In this document: positions 1 through 12,300 of the stretch, in pieces
Layout: every line of letters begins with the position of its first letter
Position numbering within the stretch: the first letter of the stretch is position 1
NCBI RefSeq assembly: GCF_905220565.1
Contig: NC_059399.1
Coordinates: 7,409,501-7,473,500, forward strand
Source: Melitaea cinxia
Taxonomy: Eukaryota; Arthropoda; Insecta; Lepidoptera; Nymphalidae
DNA length: 64,000 nt
Direction of reading: 5' to 3'
Translations under genes and position numbers: made by a program
The notes under the pieces: generated by a model
The model's input: the letters and a program-made list of their open reading frames with translations, nothing else
Databases searched by the model: none
Told to the model about the DNA's origin: nothing

Positions 1-625
1 TAAAACAAATGATTGTTTTGTTTCTCTAAAAATAATTTTTATTTTAATTGAAGAAAATTTACCTTTTCTCTAGGTCGGAAAAATATCAGGGGGATAACGC
101 ACTTACACATAGAGTTTCGTATTCCCATCTCAACATAATATTTAATTTATCAAAGACGAACGAATAGAGCACTCGAAAATGCTCGCGTACTATAAAGTAA
201 ATACAGGTAAGGATAAGCTACACATCCGCGGTAAGAAAGCACTACATATAAGAGTCTTTAGCGTTGTAGGTGATACCTCTTTTCCTTGAATTAACATCAT
301 CAAGTTAGAAGAGGAACTATCTCATCCAGTAGACAACATTTTCACACAATTAAGAATATCGTATAGTATACGTATCGTAAACGTAGATAATAATAATATG
401 ATTAAAATGATATAAAGATACATTTTTCTTTTTTACTCTTTCATCCCACTTCTGGGTTATATACCTTTTTGGGTGTTTATATCAGGAAAAACATTTTATA
501 TTTTACTGATATTTTGCAACATTGATGCATTAGCATAATTACAAAACCAAAACTAATTTAGAAATTACATACTTTTATGTTGCGATATAACTATAAAACA
601 GATTGTGTTTAAAATTATAAATTAC
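1..625. other. No gene recognised; AT-rich DNA
   Basis: Single-copy-looking AT-rich sequence. Every frame is broken by stops within short distances. No repeat family found elsewhere in the window is recognised here. Confidence 0.5.
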
Positions 626-818
626 TAGCTGACCTGGCAAACTTCGTATCGCCTTATTTTTTTTCTTAAATATAATAATTACATATATCAAAACAAAATA
701 TACCCTATCTTTCAAGTTGGATCAAACTGCACACGGTGTGCAAATTTGATTAAAATCGGTTAAGTAGTTTAAGAGTTCATCGCGGACAAACATTGTGACA
801 CGAGATTTATATATATTA
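626..818 (-). repeat. Helitron-like fragment, CTAGCTGACC family (RD)
   Basis: It opens with actagctgacctggcaaac and ends near gacacgagatttatatata. Read on the minus strand, the opening is a terminal ...GCTAG|T, the usual 3' end of a lepidopteran Helitron. The inner line aaatcggttaagtagttt recurs at 4,505 and 4,625 as aaaattggtttagttgttt and aaaattggttcagtagttt. Further relatives lie at 41,692 and 52,075. It has no coding capacity. Class assignment is an inference from the end structure. Confidence 0.55.
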
Positions 819-927
819 GATGTAATTGTTGTAAAAATGTCGTGTCGGTAATAATATAGTACGCGTATCATGAAAACATTATCAAAGCTTCTATTACAAG
901 AGATATTTTATTAATAGGTTATATGTA

Positions 928-1015
928 AAATAGCTGTGGCCCGCGGATTCACACGCATAAATTTAAGAAAAAAAAAAATGTCTATAGCCTTCCTCGACAA
1001 CAAACAAAATTTTCA
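928..1015 (-). repeat. Helitron-like 3' end relic (family H2)
   Basis: The text tagctgtggcccgcggattc followed by cgcataaatttaag and tctatagccttcctcgacaa parallels 1,527-1,630 (ctagctgtaccctgaggttt, then taaagccttcgttgct). It is the minus-strand terminus of a decayed element whose 3' end lies at the low coordinate. No ORF. Confidence 0.5.
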
Positions 1016-1526
1016 GCTTTATAATAAATAAGTATAAATAATAGCTTAAAATGTATCTAGTTAGTAAATGCTATTCTATCACAAAATGCGATTCTATCAG
1101 ACTGAATACATATTAACTGCGAATATTATAATAAGCGGTAGGACTGCGTCATACTCGACAACATTTCCTATCTACCGCTACATAGCAGCGCACTTAGCGC
1201 TCAACGCCCGCTTATAAAATGTTATTGAACTTTCACTGCAATGATATTGGACTTCAAACGCTGATATTCTTATTTAAGAGCGCCGACTCAGAGTATTATT
1301 GCATTGAATATTCATTTCCATACGTTGGCTATTGTGGAAAATCTAAATCTATGTCACTTGAATCTATAGTCGCTGATACGGTTACTTAAAAATTTAGCAA
1401 TTCAAATTATTGCTTCAGAGTACAAGAAAAAGTTTTCAAAGAATTTAACTTAGATACTTTACTATTTTTTTTTAATTGCTTTGTCATATTGGTGGGTAAA
1501 TTTAATTGTTACATTTATTGACAACT
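1016..1526. other. Unique DNA with an isolated TATA-like box
   Basis: No repeat or ORF is recognised. Around 1,130-1,290 the composition is more balanced than its surroundings. A TATAAAA motif sits at 1,213-1,219 just after gcccgct. No convincing initiator or ORF follows, so a promoter is only a weak possibility. The rest is AT-rich. Confidence 0.35.
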
Positions 1527-1690
1527 AGCTGTACCCTGAGGTTTCATCCGCATTAATTTGAGGAATAAGAGTAGTCTAAAGCCTTCGTTGCTAATTGGGC
1601 TACTCAATACAAATGTTTTTTCAGTTCGAACCAGTAGTGTATGTATATGTATATGGTATATATGTATGTGTATGTATGTGGTGTATATGG
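1527..1690 (-). repeat. Helitron-like 3' end relic (H2) plus TATG/TG microsatellite
   Basis: The segment starts ctagctgtaccctgaggttt at 1,527 and matches the relic at 928. From about 1,640 to 1,690 it runs into an imperfect alternating TATG/TGTA microsatellite. Apparent short ORFs here are products of the simple repeat. Confidence 0.5.
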
Positions 1691-2101
1691 TGTGCGACAG
1701 TATAAATAAATAAATAGATGCTGAGATTACCATATTGAATTTGAGACTGTAATCTCAACCACACCGACCAGTCTCCTTCGTGTGTTTTCCACTCTACGTG
1801 ACATTGGCGGAACCAACCATGTTCCACTAACACAACTGAAAGCCATTAAACCAATCGATCAATCAGATATTGTGTTTGTAAAACAAGTTTTATCCAACAC
1901 CATAAACAAAATAATTTCATAATAATATGACTGTGTTTTTTTTTAATAAACAAATCAATTTTATAAATGTTTTCGGCGATCTGAGTTCGGAAAGTGTCAG
2001 GGAGGGGGTTTAAGGGTAAAAAAGGCTTATCTCGATTTCCGGCTAAACTACTAATCCTATGGAAAAAAATGTAATTGCAAAGTTGTAGGCACTAAAAATT
2101 G
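1691..2101. other. Unique DNA with a short inverted repeat
   Basis: A (TAAA)n run at 1,701-1,717 is followed by an inverted repeat, TGAGATTAC at 1,722-1,730 and GTAATCTCA at 1,749-1,757, with an 18-base loop. No gene is recognised. The moderately GC-rich stretch 1,758-1,830 may be an old SINE body, but no family was matched. Confidence 0.35.
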
Positions 2102-2178
2102 GGATTAAGCTCTGATCCTTCTCCTACATGGGGAAAGAGGCCTATGCCCAGTAGTGGGATATTACAGGCTGAAGCGTA
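2102..2178 (+). repeat. SINE family S1, 3' tail only
   Basis: Contains ggattaagctctgatccttc, cctacatggggaaagaggcc and the terminal agtgggatattacaggctga. It is the 3' end of the tRNA-headed SINE family seen nearly complete at 34,258 and 63,750, 5'-truncated as retroposed copies usually are. Confidence 0.8.
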
Positions 2179-4211
2179 TGTACTAAAAAAATCTACAACT
2201 ATTGTATTTACACTTTTTTCACCTAACCTCAACATTCATGTGAAAAGTTCAAAAAAAACCCAATTTCTGGTTTTTTATTTTTCTTTTACAAAATTCTTTT
2301 CTTTTTACAAAATTTGGCGAAAACTTATTATACTTTTTTGTCTCAAACACACTGTATTTTTTTACTATTTTTTAATATTTATTTTCTCACTTAAAAACAG
2401 TGAAACCTGGCAAACACACGTACAGAAGAATTACATATATTAAGATATACACAGATTACTAATACTCTCACATTTTATCCTATTTTAAATGATTGACACT
2501 TTCATCATAATTGTATATTTCGTTTATAGGTTAACGCATAATTATTTTAAGCTTATTACACTGTAGCAAAAATAAATTCAATTCCTAAGGTAAGAGGTTC
2601 CACTATCATCAAACAGTGCAAGTAGATGGCAGACACAGAAATATATAACAAGCGCCCAAAACTACCACATGCTATACCGTTATTGGGAAGATTTCTACTC
2701 TGACCTAAGAGAAACATCCTTATTAGGACGAGTCATTACTTAACAGTAAGGGGGGTTATTAGTTAAGGTAAGAATCCATTATTGCTGTAACGTATCACTT
2801 AAACCAACGTAATGGCCTCCGAAACACTCAGCAACGTTCGGTCATGGTTTCGGTAAAGTTAATCAACGAAAGACATCATTGAAGAGTTCGTACGGTTAAT
2901 TAGTACAGGAGTAACACATGGTGCATACACTACTAGGCTAGATAGAGCGAGGAACACACATTGTACTACCCAAAGTGGTATTATACCTCCACCTCAATGT
3001 TATAGTACAAGGGACACTGTGCGTATTAAGATCGAGATTGCAACGCAAAACATTGTGCCTCGCATTTGCGTCACCTCCTTGAACTTAATCAAGGTTAGAC
3101 CGAACGAGGGATACACAGTGTGTATAACCGAGTTGTATATGCTAGTGACTCGCCCGTTGACGCAATTTTCAGTGACTCTACTTTCTGCTTTGTGAGTTAC
3201 TCCGTTGAACACAAGAGGACATCAACATAAGCTAAATAATCTACCTCATAAGATTCAACCAAATCGTCTTATTTAAAGTATATTAAATTACTTACACAGG
3301 GTTTAGTCAAAAATAAAAATTATAAAGTAGACAGATATTCGGGGTACTATGTGATGTAAATTTCTCGGAAGTATTGTTTCCAATACTGAAATTATTGTAT
3401 CTGTCTAATGGAAACATTTACGGTATCAATTATATTTTTTTTCTTTTCAATCTTTTAATAAAGCGTTATAAAAGTCGTACATTTGTGATATGTGAAGCGA
3501 TATTTAGCTTTGAGCCTTTGAATTCTTTTTCTTTTTCACTTGTCACGTTATCTCTGTCACAGCTGAAATAACACGTCCCAGGGGTTGACCTCTTCGTTTA
3601 CAGTTATTTTTAACTGTCATCCTATTGTTTATTACTGTATTTTAGTCACCTAAGTAATTATATTTTTAAAATGCTATGTCAAAAGTGTATATGATACATA
3701 AAAGTTGAATTTAAGCAACGTGAGAGATATTTATTAGCTTTTGAATCTCAGGGTCTGAACGTAAAAGGAAATCATAAATATGCATAGCGCCCGGCTTCCC
3801 CTTAAACTTTCCTCACTATATTTTGCCTAAATTCGAGCTATGACACTTTTTAAAAGTAAACAAAGGTTTATATTTTGTGCTATTTTTCTTCAAAACTACA
3901 ATTTTTAGTGTAACAGCTTACAAATAGCCTGAGGATGTGCAAAGGAAAAGAATTTTTACATGTTTCCGAATTTCGTCGAGTCATGGAATATTAATGGGTC
4001 TGCTAAAAATAATAATTAATCTATGGATTCGATCAACACGTTTCTTTTAACTTGGTTTTCGTGATTCGGCTATATTTACATCAGATTTAGTGTTTGAACA
4101 TACAACACAGTCTCTATTAAATATACTGTTCAACCTCATTCCTCAAACCTTTCCTCCATAGACAAGTTTTATTATCTTATAAATAATCTCTATATTTATA
4201 TATATATATCT
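2179..4211. other. No gene recognised; mostly unique DNA
   Basis: About 2 kb without a supported gene. The block 2,800-3,230 has a more even base composition than its AT-rich surroundings and contains CCTTGA/TCAAGG inverted arms at 3,077-3,094, but no long ORF on either strand. It may be an old element or a conserved non-coding block. The sequence alone does not decide. Confidence 0.4.
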
Positions 4212-4700
4212 CAGTAGCAAACCCGGCAGACGTTGTCTTTGATAGCTTACATACCAATAGCAGCGCCACCTACCAGGTCCAATTGAGACAACTACCCTAT
4301 CTCCCAAGTTGGTCCGGAAAGATCCCAAGGGCATTGTGACCCTGGCAATCGGGCCGAAATAAGGTGATCCCGGAGGCAAAGCCCCGGTGATGAAAGCCCG
4401 GGTAAAGAGGGCAACCTCGAGGCCCGTACCCGGACAGACCCTCGAGCCTGCCAGGAAGACCCACACACACACACCAAGTTGGACCAAATTACAGATGCTT
4501 ACGAAATTTGATAAAAATTGGTTTAGTTGTTTCGGAGTTACATAACGATAGCAGTGCCACCTACCAGGTCCAATTGAGATAAAAACTACCCTATCTCCCA
4601 AGTTGGTGATGACAATTGCTTACGAAATTTGATAAAAATTGGTTCAGTAGTTTCGGAGTTCATCGCTCACATACATCGTGAAACGAAATTTTTATCTACA
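4212..4700. repeat. RD-family repeat with internal duplication and a GC-rich insertion
   Basis: Two copies of one module occur: atagcagcgccacctaccag at 4,257 and atagcagtgccacctaccag at 4,548. Each continues to ccctatctcccaagttgg and then to a tacgaaatttgataaaaatt tail. In the first copy, a 161-bp GC-rich block sits between two CCAAGTTGG repeats. The whole relates to the Helitron-like fragment at 626-818. A 152-codon reading frame running through this interval on the minus strand is repeat-derived and is not taken as a gene. Confidence 0.6.
4313..4473 (-). mobile_element. Small GC-rich retroposed insertion with 9-bp target-site duplication
   Basis: This 161-bp block is much richer in G and C than anything around it. 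CCAAGTTGG flanks it on both sides (4,304-4,312 and 4,474-4,482), and the second repeat module at 4,548-4,606 gives the uninterrupted version. One end is a (CA)n run, GT on the minus strand, which fits the 3' end of a minus-strand retroposon. I do not recognise the family. It could be a truncated LINE or SINE tail. Confidence 0.5.
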
Positions 4701-4741
4701 TACATATATAGATAAATAAATATCTTATGACATACACAAAC

Positions 4742-4812
4742 GGTCGCTTGCTTCGTGCTTGTGTTGGCAGCCGACTGTTGTTTTTTTTTCGAAAAAATAT
4801 ACATAGATAGAG

Positions 4813-4854
<42 letters not shown>

Positions 4855-4934
4855 AATATTACACCCAGTTTCCCAGCCCAGTCTCTCGGAACAGACATCA
4901 GGGCCACTACAAACTGCGTCAACGGGCTAGTCAA
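4742..4934 (-). repeat. tRNA-derived SINE family S3 with (TA)n expansion
   Basis: On the minus strand it starts ctagcccgttgacgcagttt, a tRNA-like A-box region matching the copy at 44,690. It ends in sequence matching the S3 tail, gtcggctgccaacacaagca. A (TA)n run at 4,816-4,852 has expanded inside the body. The B box is eroded. It is not a functional tRNA gene. Confidence 0.6.
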
Positions 4935-5988
4935 AAAAAAAGTACAAAAAAGTTAAAACGAACTCCTTACTATTATAATATAAGATAGTGACATGCGTTT
5001 ACTATTTACTGTAGACACATGTCACATATCATTTAAGCATTTTAGTACGAATTATTAAAAATACGAACATAAATGTCTAAAGAACCCTAAATTCACACAA
5101 TGAGAATTGAACAAATTGTATACAATAATTACTTACTAAACCGAAATTATACCGTTCGCAGAAAATGAAAACGACAAAACGGAGACAGAAAAGGGCGAAA
5201 GAATAATGACTCTTGGCTTTCCAGCGCGTCCTAACTTACACTTCAAAAATTATTACTCCAAATTTTTTTTACGTTAGAATTGAAAAAAAAAAAAATTCTT
5301 CCGCTCGCAATAAAGGTAAAATTAAATTAGAATATTATTTACTGAAGTTAGTTACTTAAAAGTGAGTCTTACCCGTCTAATAGATAAAGAGATAATTATT
5401 TTCGGATTCATATTGTCTCATTTAGTAAATTCTTGGGTTATTTTGACAAACGTGTACTTTTATTTAAATTTCTAAAAATACAGTTCATTAAAAATTAAAA
5501 CTACCTCTACATAAAAATATTTTTTCATTGCTGTAATAGCTTTAAATTACATATAGACGAATTGAATAAAAAAAACGTCCTTTATACGAAACAACATGTA
5601 TGTACATAAAATGTACATAAACAAAGCAAATAACGGCACAACTGTAGTAAAGAGCTTGGTAATAGAGGTATACTACGGTAATTGGAGAAATAGTACAAGA
5701 AAGGCTGTATCGTGATGCATAAAACAAGTCACAAGGGATTATTAAAATATCCTGATCTCTTAAAGACACGCACGATTTCTCGCGATGTGTTTATTTTGAA
5801 TCTGAAAATTTGTGTAGTAGTAAATAATTTCCTCGTAAGCTTTAAGTCATATTGTACGCGCCCTACTTTGCTATTTCAGCTTTTTATAATTTTAGTATTT
5901 TCGAAATCAAACTACTATCTTAAGAAACATAAATAAAAATTCATGTCATAGTGTTGGTCATTGCGGTTCAAAGCGTTTGTTTCTTTTT
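4935..5988. other. No gene recognised; AT-rich DNA
   Basis: No repeat family or credible ORF is seen. Around 5,160-5,240 there is a purine-rich run followed by gactcttggctttccagcgc, the only stretch of mixed composition. Confidence 0.4.
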
Positions 5989-6200
5989 AACCGACTTTCT
6001 TCTACCGACCGACTACTTCGTTTACTCACGTTGTATTACCTCATAACTTTTTACCGGTTATACCGATTTCGACAACTATTTTTTTAATCGAAAAATGGTG
6101 CTTTTTATGTAGTCTCGTTTAAATTTAATCGAGATATAATGCGTTGAATCGACAAGTAGTTGATGTAATTGAAGTCTGTTTTTTTTTCGTTTGCGGCAAA
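5989..6200 (+). repeat. Foldback-ended element family M1, short copy
   Basis: It begins AACCGACTT and ends attgaagtctgtttttttttcg followed by tttgcggcaaa, the family terminus. The inner line taccgatttcgacaactat and the phrase tttaatcgagatataatgcg are shared with 35,538-36,185. Its 5' third is shortened and its terminal inverted repeat is mutated. Confidence 0.7.
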
Positions 6201-6246
6201 TATATATAACTATTTTATTATTTATTATTTTTTATATTTACACGTA

Positions 6247-6345
6247 TAGTAATACCCATAGTCGGTACGACAGTCGAACCTGCAACCCGGAACGGAAAAC
6301 AAGGGCTAATGACAACTGCGCCAATGACGGGTCACCAAAAACTAT
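6247..6345 (-). repeat. tRNA-like SINE head (S3-related)
   Basis: Minus strand: gtcattggcgcagttgtcat as an A-box region, and ggttgcaggttcgactgtcg as a B-box region (GGTTCGACTGT). Arrangement and spacing fit a tRNA-derived SINE head that abuts the foldback element upstream. No acceptor stem can be drawn, so this is not a tRNA gene. Confidence 0.5.
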
Positions 6346-8825
6346 TTGCATCATTTTCAAATTTTCGTTTATAAATAAGCACTTAATATATATAGTTTCA
6401 TATATGTAGGCGTAGAACAAAAATGTAAAATTAAAATTGTTTTAAACAATTTTAAACCCGTAAAATGCTTGCGGCCCAAAATTTTTAAATAATGTATCAA
6501 AATATGTACATTACACAAAACATAACAAATTTAAGGTTAATTTAATAAACTCTTTAAATAAAGTGTTCCTACACTGATTTAACCTCGCATTGATTATTTA
6601 ATTTGGAGGTAAAAGGGAATACCTCCTGGTCATCTAGTCCTAATTGAATAATTAACGTATCGACTCGACTGTCCATATAACATTGGGGTTCGCATAAACA
6701 GATTAACTAAACTACATTGGAAAGGATTTCAAATAATGTTATGTTGGAATTTGCCTCTTTCCACATTTGTTATATAAAACTTGTTATAAAATTTGTCTGT
6801 GTTATATGTTATAAGTTGCTGTAACCATTTACTGATTTGACTATTATAATAGTATCAAGAAAGTGGTAAACATCGTATAACTAGTTGTTATTGTAATAGT
6901 TGATGTGAACAGAATTCTATTGGAGAAAACCAATTGTTCAAGGAAACCAACTGGGTCACTAGTACAAAACAAAACTTTAAGTTTACGTAATCAGTAGGTA
7001 TAGTCGTGAAATTTTGTAGGTGGTTATTGATATGCCATGAATCCTGAATTAAAATGGTGATCATGACCGTCATAATCTTTTTAACCCTAATCCCCTTTGA
7101 AAATGTCGCTTAAACTAATTTGGTATCTGTTATCAGAGGCATATGGTTAGTTTTAAATGTTAATAACGTAGATTTCAAGTTGACGTTTTTTTCAATGATG
7201 ACTTAGTAAGTATTGCTTAATGTACATAAAGAACAAAAAAAGTGAAATTAAATTGACTTTAAACACTTTCGACACAGTAAAATAAATAGCAACTTCAATT
7301 GATTCTCTCTGAAAGTTCGTTAGCGTCGAATATGTAGAGGAAATCGTAATGAATCGCAAAGCGCAAGCCTCAAAGCCCGGCAAAGAACAAAATCGATCAA
7401 GCTACCATTGTGTTGCAAATTCTATTTGTTTTCTACATTTTTGGTATTTACGCATCACGAAGAATTTGGAAGAAAATGTTTTCTTTAATTTCATATTTTA
7501 AAAATTAATGTATGATTTTGGTGTAAAGAATGTTATTGAAAAGGCAATTTAATAAACATACTACAGAAAATATACTCCAAGGAATCTTAATTCAAATGAA
7601 ATAAAATATAACAAAAAAAAACATATAATAAAACTATACTTTACGCAAAGTTTACTCTCAAAGGATATTAAATAATAAAAACGTAGGTACTAGTCTAGGG
7701 TGAAAGTCTAAAACATTTATATCCGCCGATCTGCAAGAATGAGATAATAGACAAAGCTCTTAATAAAAAGCCGAGGTCCCTTTACCTTTGTTTATAGACC
7801 TTTAAAAGCCCTTATCCGTACCTACAGTAATAGTTCTTAGAGAAGTTTACTAACCGGTAAAAGATAGACTACTAAATAATGTATATATTGAATATAGTAA
7901 AATAAAGATTTATACAAATAAAGGCAACTTTTAAGGTGCAATTACAGGGGTGTCTATTTTTTATCTAGATGTTTGTGTGCTCTCTACAGCACGTGAGCGG
8001 GCTACAACAACAATAGTTGCGTCATAACGAGCCGCACATATGTGCCGCTTAATTAAAACTTCTTCGTATACATTGTACTTCGACATTATTGAACCCTTCA
8101 CATGACGGTTCGTATTAAAAAACTTTTCACAAATACCATATTGGTGCGATCAGAATTCGTACTATTAAAGTTTGCATTATAAATTATATGTTTTCATAAA
8201 TATTTCTATAGCACGTACAAATATTAGTGAATCAATAAAAACAGTTATTAACATAGTCATGCTAGAGCTCAAACCGGGAACGTAATTATTAATGCAGCCA
8301 TGCTCATAAATAATAGCTCAAACTAGAAAATTCCCTTGAAAGTTATTTTAATTTAAAATTTTATCATTCTCTTAACCGTTACGAGTTATTTTTATGTAAG
8401 ATGTAATAATTTGGAATTCTTGTTATGTAAGATGTTATAAGTTGGAAAGATGTATTAATGTGGAAAATAAAAAGACATGTATACGATCGATAAATATTAC
8501 TGCCTTTTTCGGGGATTAAATTAAAAGAGTTAACAGCGCGAATTAAATAGCAACTTTGTCAAGAAACCGCGATAATTAAGAGTCTATTTGGATGTTTAAT
8601 TAAATATTTCCATTGAGACGATGAACGAAATATGTACATGGTAATCGCGGGCTTAACAATTTGTTTGCTATTCATCCCAGTTTTAAGCTCGAATATGGGC
8701 GCTCGCATATTACTTCGGGCAAATTAAGAGCAATTCAAATCGAGCGATTTTCGAGTCATTTTAAGTGGTACGGAAAATCAATTATTAAGTAAACCTGAGA
8801 TCCGGTTGTACATTTTATTATATAA
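6346..8825. other. No gene recognised; unique DNA with candidate regulatory patches
   Basis: About 2.5 kb without a supported gene. A short hairpin GGAGGTA/TACCTCC lies at 6,605-6,626. The patch 7,975-8,100 contains CACGTG and the 12-bp palindrome GCACATATGTGC (8,034-8,045). The patch 8,520-8,800 is rich in TAATTAAA-type homeodomain-like words. These could be enhancers; nothing in the sequence proves it. Confidence 0.35.
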
Positions 8826-8945
8826 CTATAAGCGATTGCCGTAGCTTACACATCTGTAACACCAGAAGCATCGGGAGCGCGTTGCCGACCCTATTCCCAA
8901 TTCACCAGCAGCTCTGCTCAACTTATTCACCAACAAGAATATATA
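8826..8945 (+). repeat. Interspersed repeat family R4, partial
   Basis: The signature ccagaagcatcgggagcgcg and ttgccgaccctattcccaat recurs at 45,990 and, diverged, at 55,410. The family's front and its gaaagcagtattatttag section are missing. No coding potential. Confidence 0.6.
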
Positions 8946-9095
8946 AAAGTACTCGTTCTATTTCAATATAGTTAATATATTTTGAGTTGGCTCTAATAAT
9001 GCGTATTTACTATATGTACTATTTTTGCCTCAACCTACGTTGTATAAATCGTCGATATAATTTTAATACTTTTTTTTCGTTTTCAAGGAAATACA

Positions 9096-9371
9096 ATGAC
9101 TACATTAGCAGTTCATGTCACTGTCAAGTGCAACGAATCACGATCACGGCACGGCAATCGAGATCGATGTGTTTTTATAACATTATTTACGCGCTCACCT
9201 GGAATCGAAAAGCGCACTCAAAACATCGTCACTATGGAGCGTTCTAATGCAATGGATGATAATTACGAGAGCTGTGAAATAAGTACCAACGCTGACATCT
9301 CAATAATTATGAGTGATATACAATCATTTTGTAACTCTTTAACATCTAATACTACTAACAAAAGCACGTGA
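9096..9371 (+). CDS. Hypothetical short ORF (91 codons), possible exon or element remnant
   Basis: An open frame starts ATG at 9,096 and ends TGA at 9,369-9,371. Immediately upstream, tttttttcgttttcaag resembles a splice acceptor. The N-terminal third is basic and is followed by a second methionine (MERSNAMDD). The C-terminal half is acidic to neutral with serine and threonine. No domain, signal peptide or membrane segment is visible. The region is slightly richer in GC than its flanks. Downstream, gggtggaccgatttgatgtt resembles text common in lepidopteran transposons. It may be part of an unrecognised element, a real exon, or chance. Confidence 0.2.
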   Translation: MTTLAVHVTVKCNESRSRHGNRDRCVFITLFTRSPGIEKRTQNIVTMERSNAMDDNYESCEISTNADISIIMSDIQSFCNSLTSNTTNKST

Positions 9372-12300
9372 GACGTTGATGACGTAGAAATTTAGAGTGT
9401 GGTAAGCAAATCGGGTAAAGAATATGCATTGTGTTCAGAATGACACATCATGATCAGAGTATCAGAACAAAAAGTTAAGATTAGTGTTACATCTAAAGAA
9501 TTACGCCTAAACAATTTACTTTTGCTCGTTTACATCAGTACATTTGACTGGGTGGACCGATTTGATGTTTTTTTTTTTTAACAAAAGGTTGTGTGATGAC
9601 CATCTATATTTAATAAGTGCAGAATAATCACTTAATTAAAACCACGCTTAAAATCCAGTACGTCAAAATAAAGATACTAAAATGTATAAATTGAGTCCAT
9701 AATAAAATAAATGAGTTTTTTGTGAGAATGTTGAATTTGTTTGTTATACCTATCTCATACAGACAGGAATCATTTACTATGATTTATTAAAAATGTATGA
9801 AATGGTTTAATACCAGAAAAAATCCAACTTTTCCTGGTCGTATTCAACTGTAACAACTTAACTTTTTACTCTTCTAGCAAATGCATACCTAAATATTTTA
9901 TTCCCAGTTGCATGCATTACCTGAACAAGCCGCTCTGGCGAACAAAAAACCCGCTTTTTTATTGTAGCCTGTGATAAATGTGCTACTTTTTCTTTCTCTT
10001 TATTTTAATGCATAGTTTCATCTGGATTTTACAGATAATATTTATATTATGAAATAATTTTACGGTCCATTTAGATTTACAAACACATTTTTATCAAAAA
10101 GACAGTCTCTCTAATTAAAAAAAAGAACTATATACATATATAACACCATGACTAAATCAAGCTTCCTACAATAAGTAAGATATAGACAGCATTCACTCAT
10201 AAAAAAAAAAAAATAACCGTTAATATAAATATAATAATAATAGACCACAACATTCATTTTATGTGTACAGTATCAGTATTAATATTTTTAGTTTATATTG
10301 TTTTCTAATGTTTACGCGTATTCCACTCATTATAATGAAACAAATTTTTTATTGGTTTTTACCGCGCATTTGTATATTATTATTATTTTACTTAATATGT
10401 ATAGGGCAATTTTTCAAAGGAAACTAGTCTATATTACACATTCTTTAGCTTTTTTTTATCATAAACTTTTAATAGAAATATCAATTTACATGCAACATTA
10501 TGCATATTATTATATATTTGATGGTTCTACGATTTTAAAAAGCTAACTTGCTATATCATATACACTTAAAATTCAAAATATATAGACATAAATAAACTAT
10601 AATTTTTTTTATAATCATTGTAATGAAAATGTCAATAATCACTTAAGTGGGATGAAATTGTAGATTGTTAAATTTGATAGGAATTTTAAGTGTAATGATA
10701 CTAGAGGGTACAGTTATTGCCTTTTCTACAACATTAAGCGAGTGAGAAGTCGTTGTGACGAACCACGGGGGCGCTGTTATGCAAATTTATACATATCTCA
10801 GTCCCTTTATTTAGAGAAAAATAATACTTGTAAAATGTACTGAAAATCTATATTAGTAATATAATATAATATAAAGTAAGTAAAATAAACTATTTTTTTA
10901 TATTATCGTATACTTTAGTTACGCAAAATTTGAAAAGCATTGTTATTTCGATTAGACACGAGTGAACTCGACTTTGTTAGAAAAATTTTAGAAGTCTGAT
11001 TGTGTGCTGGATATAATAAGATGTAAATTAATCATCAACGGTCGAAATTCGACCATAATTAATTTAAATTATAAGTTTGAACATTAAACAAAGGAGTGTA
11101 CATGCATGTATGTGTAAAATACATGGTAGTGTGTGTAATGATTTTTTATTGATTCAATATATTTTTATGCATAATTAAAAAAAATATTAGCATTCTGCAC
11201 TCCTTCTCTATATAAACAATAAGTATGCGAAATTTCATACTCCTCTTTCCGCGCAATTTTCGAAAATTTTTGCTTCACGTATATTAAATATATAGATTAT
11301 AGGTTTCATTTCATTCCACGTTTATTTTTATATTTTTTTTATTTTAATAATGGTAGAACCTTATTTTAAACCTGAGGAAGGTACCTTTATTTCCATTTTA
11401 TACGAAGTTTTTTTTTTTTTTAATTTACTTGTGGCTTAAAAATAACGAAATCGCATACCTATGTCATTCTTCGTTCTTCCCCCTTGAAACGGAATTTCCT
11501 AAAACGCTTCTATACGCGTTTATTTATTTCTATCAAATAACCAAAAATATAGAGACGTATATGTTTCATATATCATATGTGAAAAATTACGCTCTCCATT
11601 ATGGGAATTTCTAAAAGCCATCCTTTGTTAAATGTACTACTGGCCCACATGAGCTTACATAGCATATAACTAGAAGTTTTTTAAAACTTCATTTATAATT
11701 TTGAATATATGCATACATTATATATACATTGAAAAATAATTGAAGCAGATACTTATAGTTTTATACATGTTTTCATTTTAATGTAAGCGCAATGCTTAAT
11801 TATAGGTGTTCTTCTCTAAGTTCTCTCAGAGCTCTAACTTCAAGTCTTACTAAACTGGATTTAAGTTCAAACAACGTAAATAAGCTAAATCGTTTTTTTC
11901 ATGCTGGATAGAGCAAGAATTTTATTATTTAGAGTGGGTTATAAAGTACATTTTAACTTGATTCGTTTTTTCATTCTAGCTTCAAAAAATAATATGGTAT
12001 TTTTTTTTTATTACGAAAATTTCAATAATTTATTGTAAAACAAATATTATTCAAAAAACAAATGAGTAGACAAAACATAGGAAGGTACAACTACTAAAGT
12101 TATAATTGTTATGAAACAAAATATTTACCTGCGTACCCTATATCTGAAGTCATCTAATATTTATAATAATATAATATAACCGAAAAGTTTTGTTGTTTAT
12201 TCTGGGTTCTCTTCATTAAACTTTGATTAAAACTCGAATGCTGTATGTAACAAAAATTCAATATTTAGCAAAAAATTAAAAAATACATCAAAGAGGAGTA

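Noticed and set aside
1213..1219. TATAAAA as a core promoter
   Set aside because: There is no matching initiator, downstream ORF or conserved flank, and TATA words are expected often in DNA this AT-rich.
4143..4601. 152-codon minus-strand ORF
   Set aside because: It runs through two copies of a repeat module and a retroposed GC-rich insert, so the open frame is a mosaic of transposon debris.
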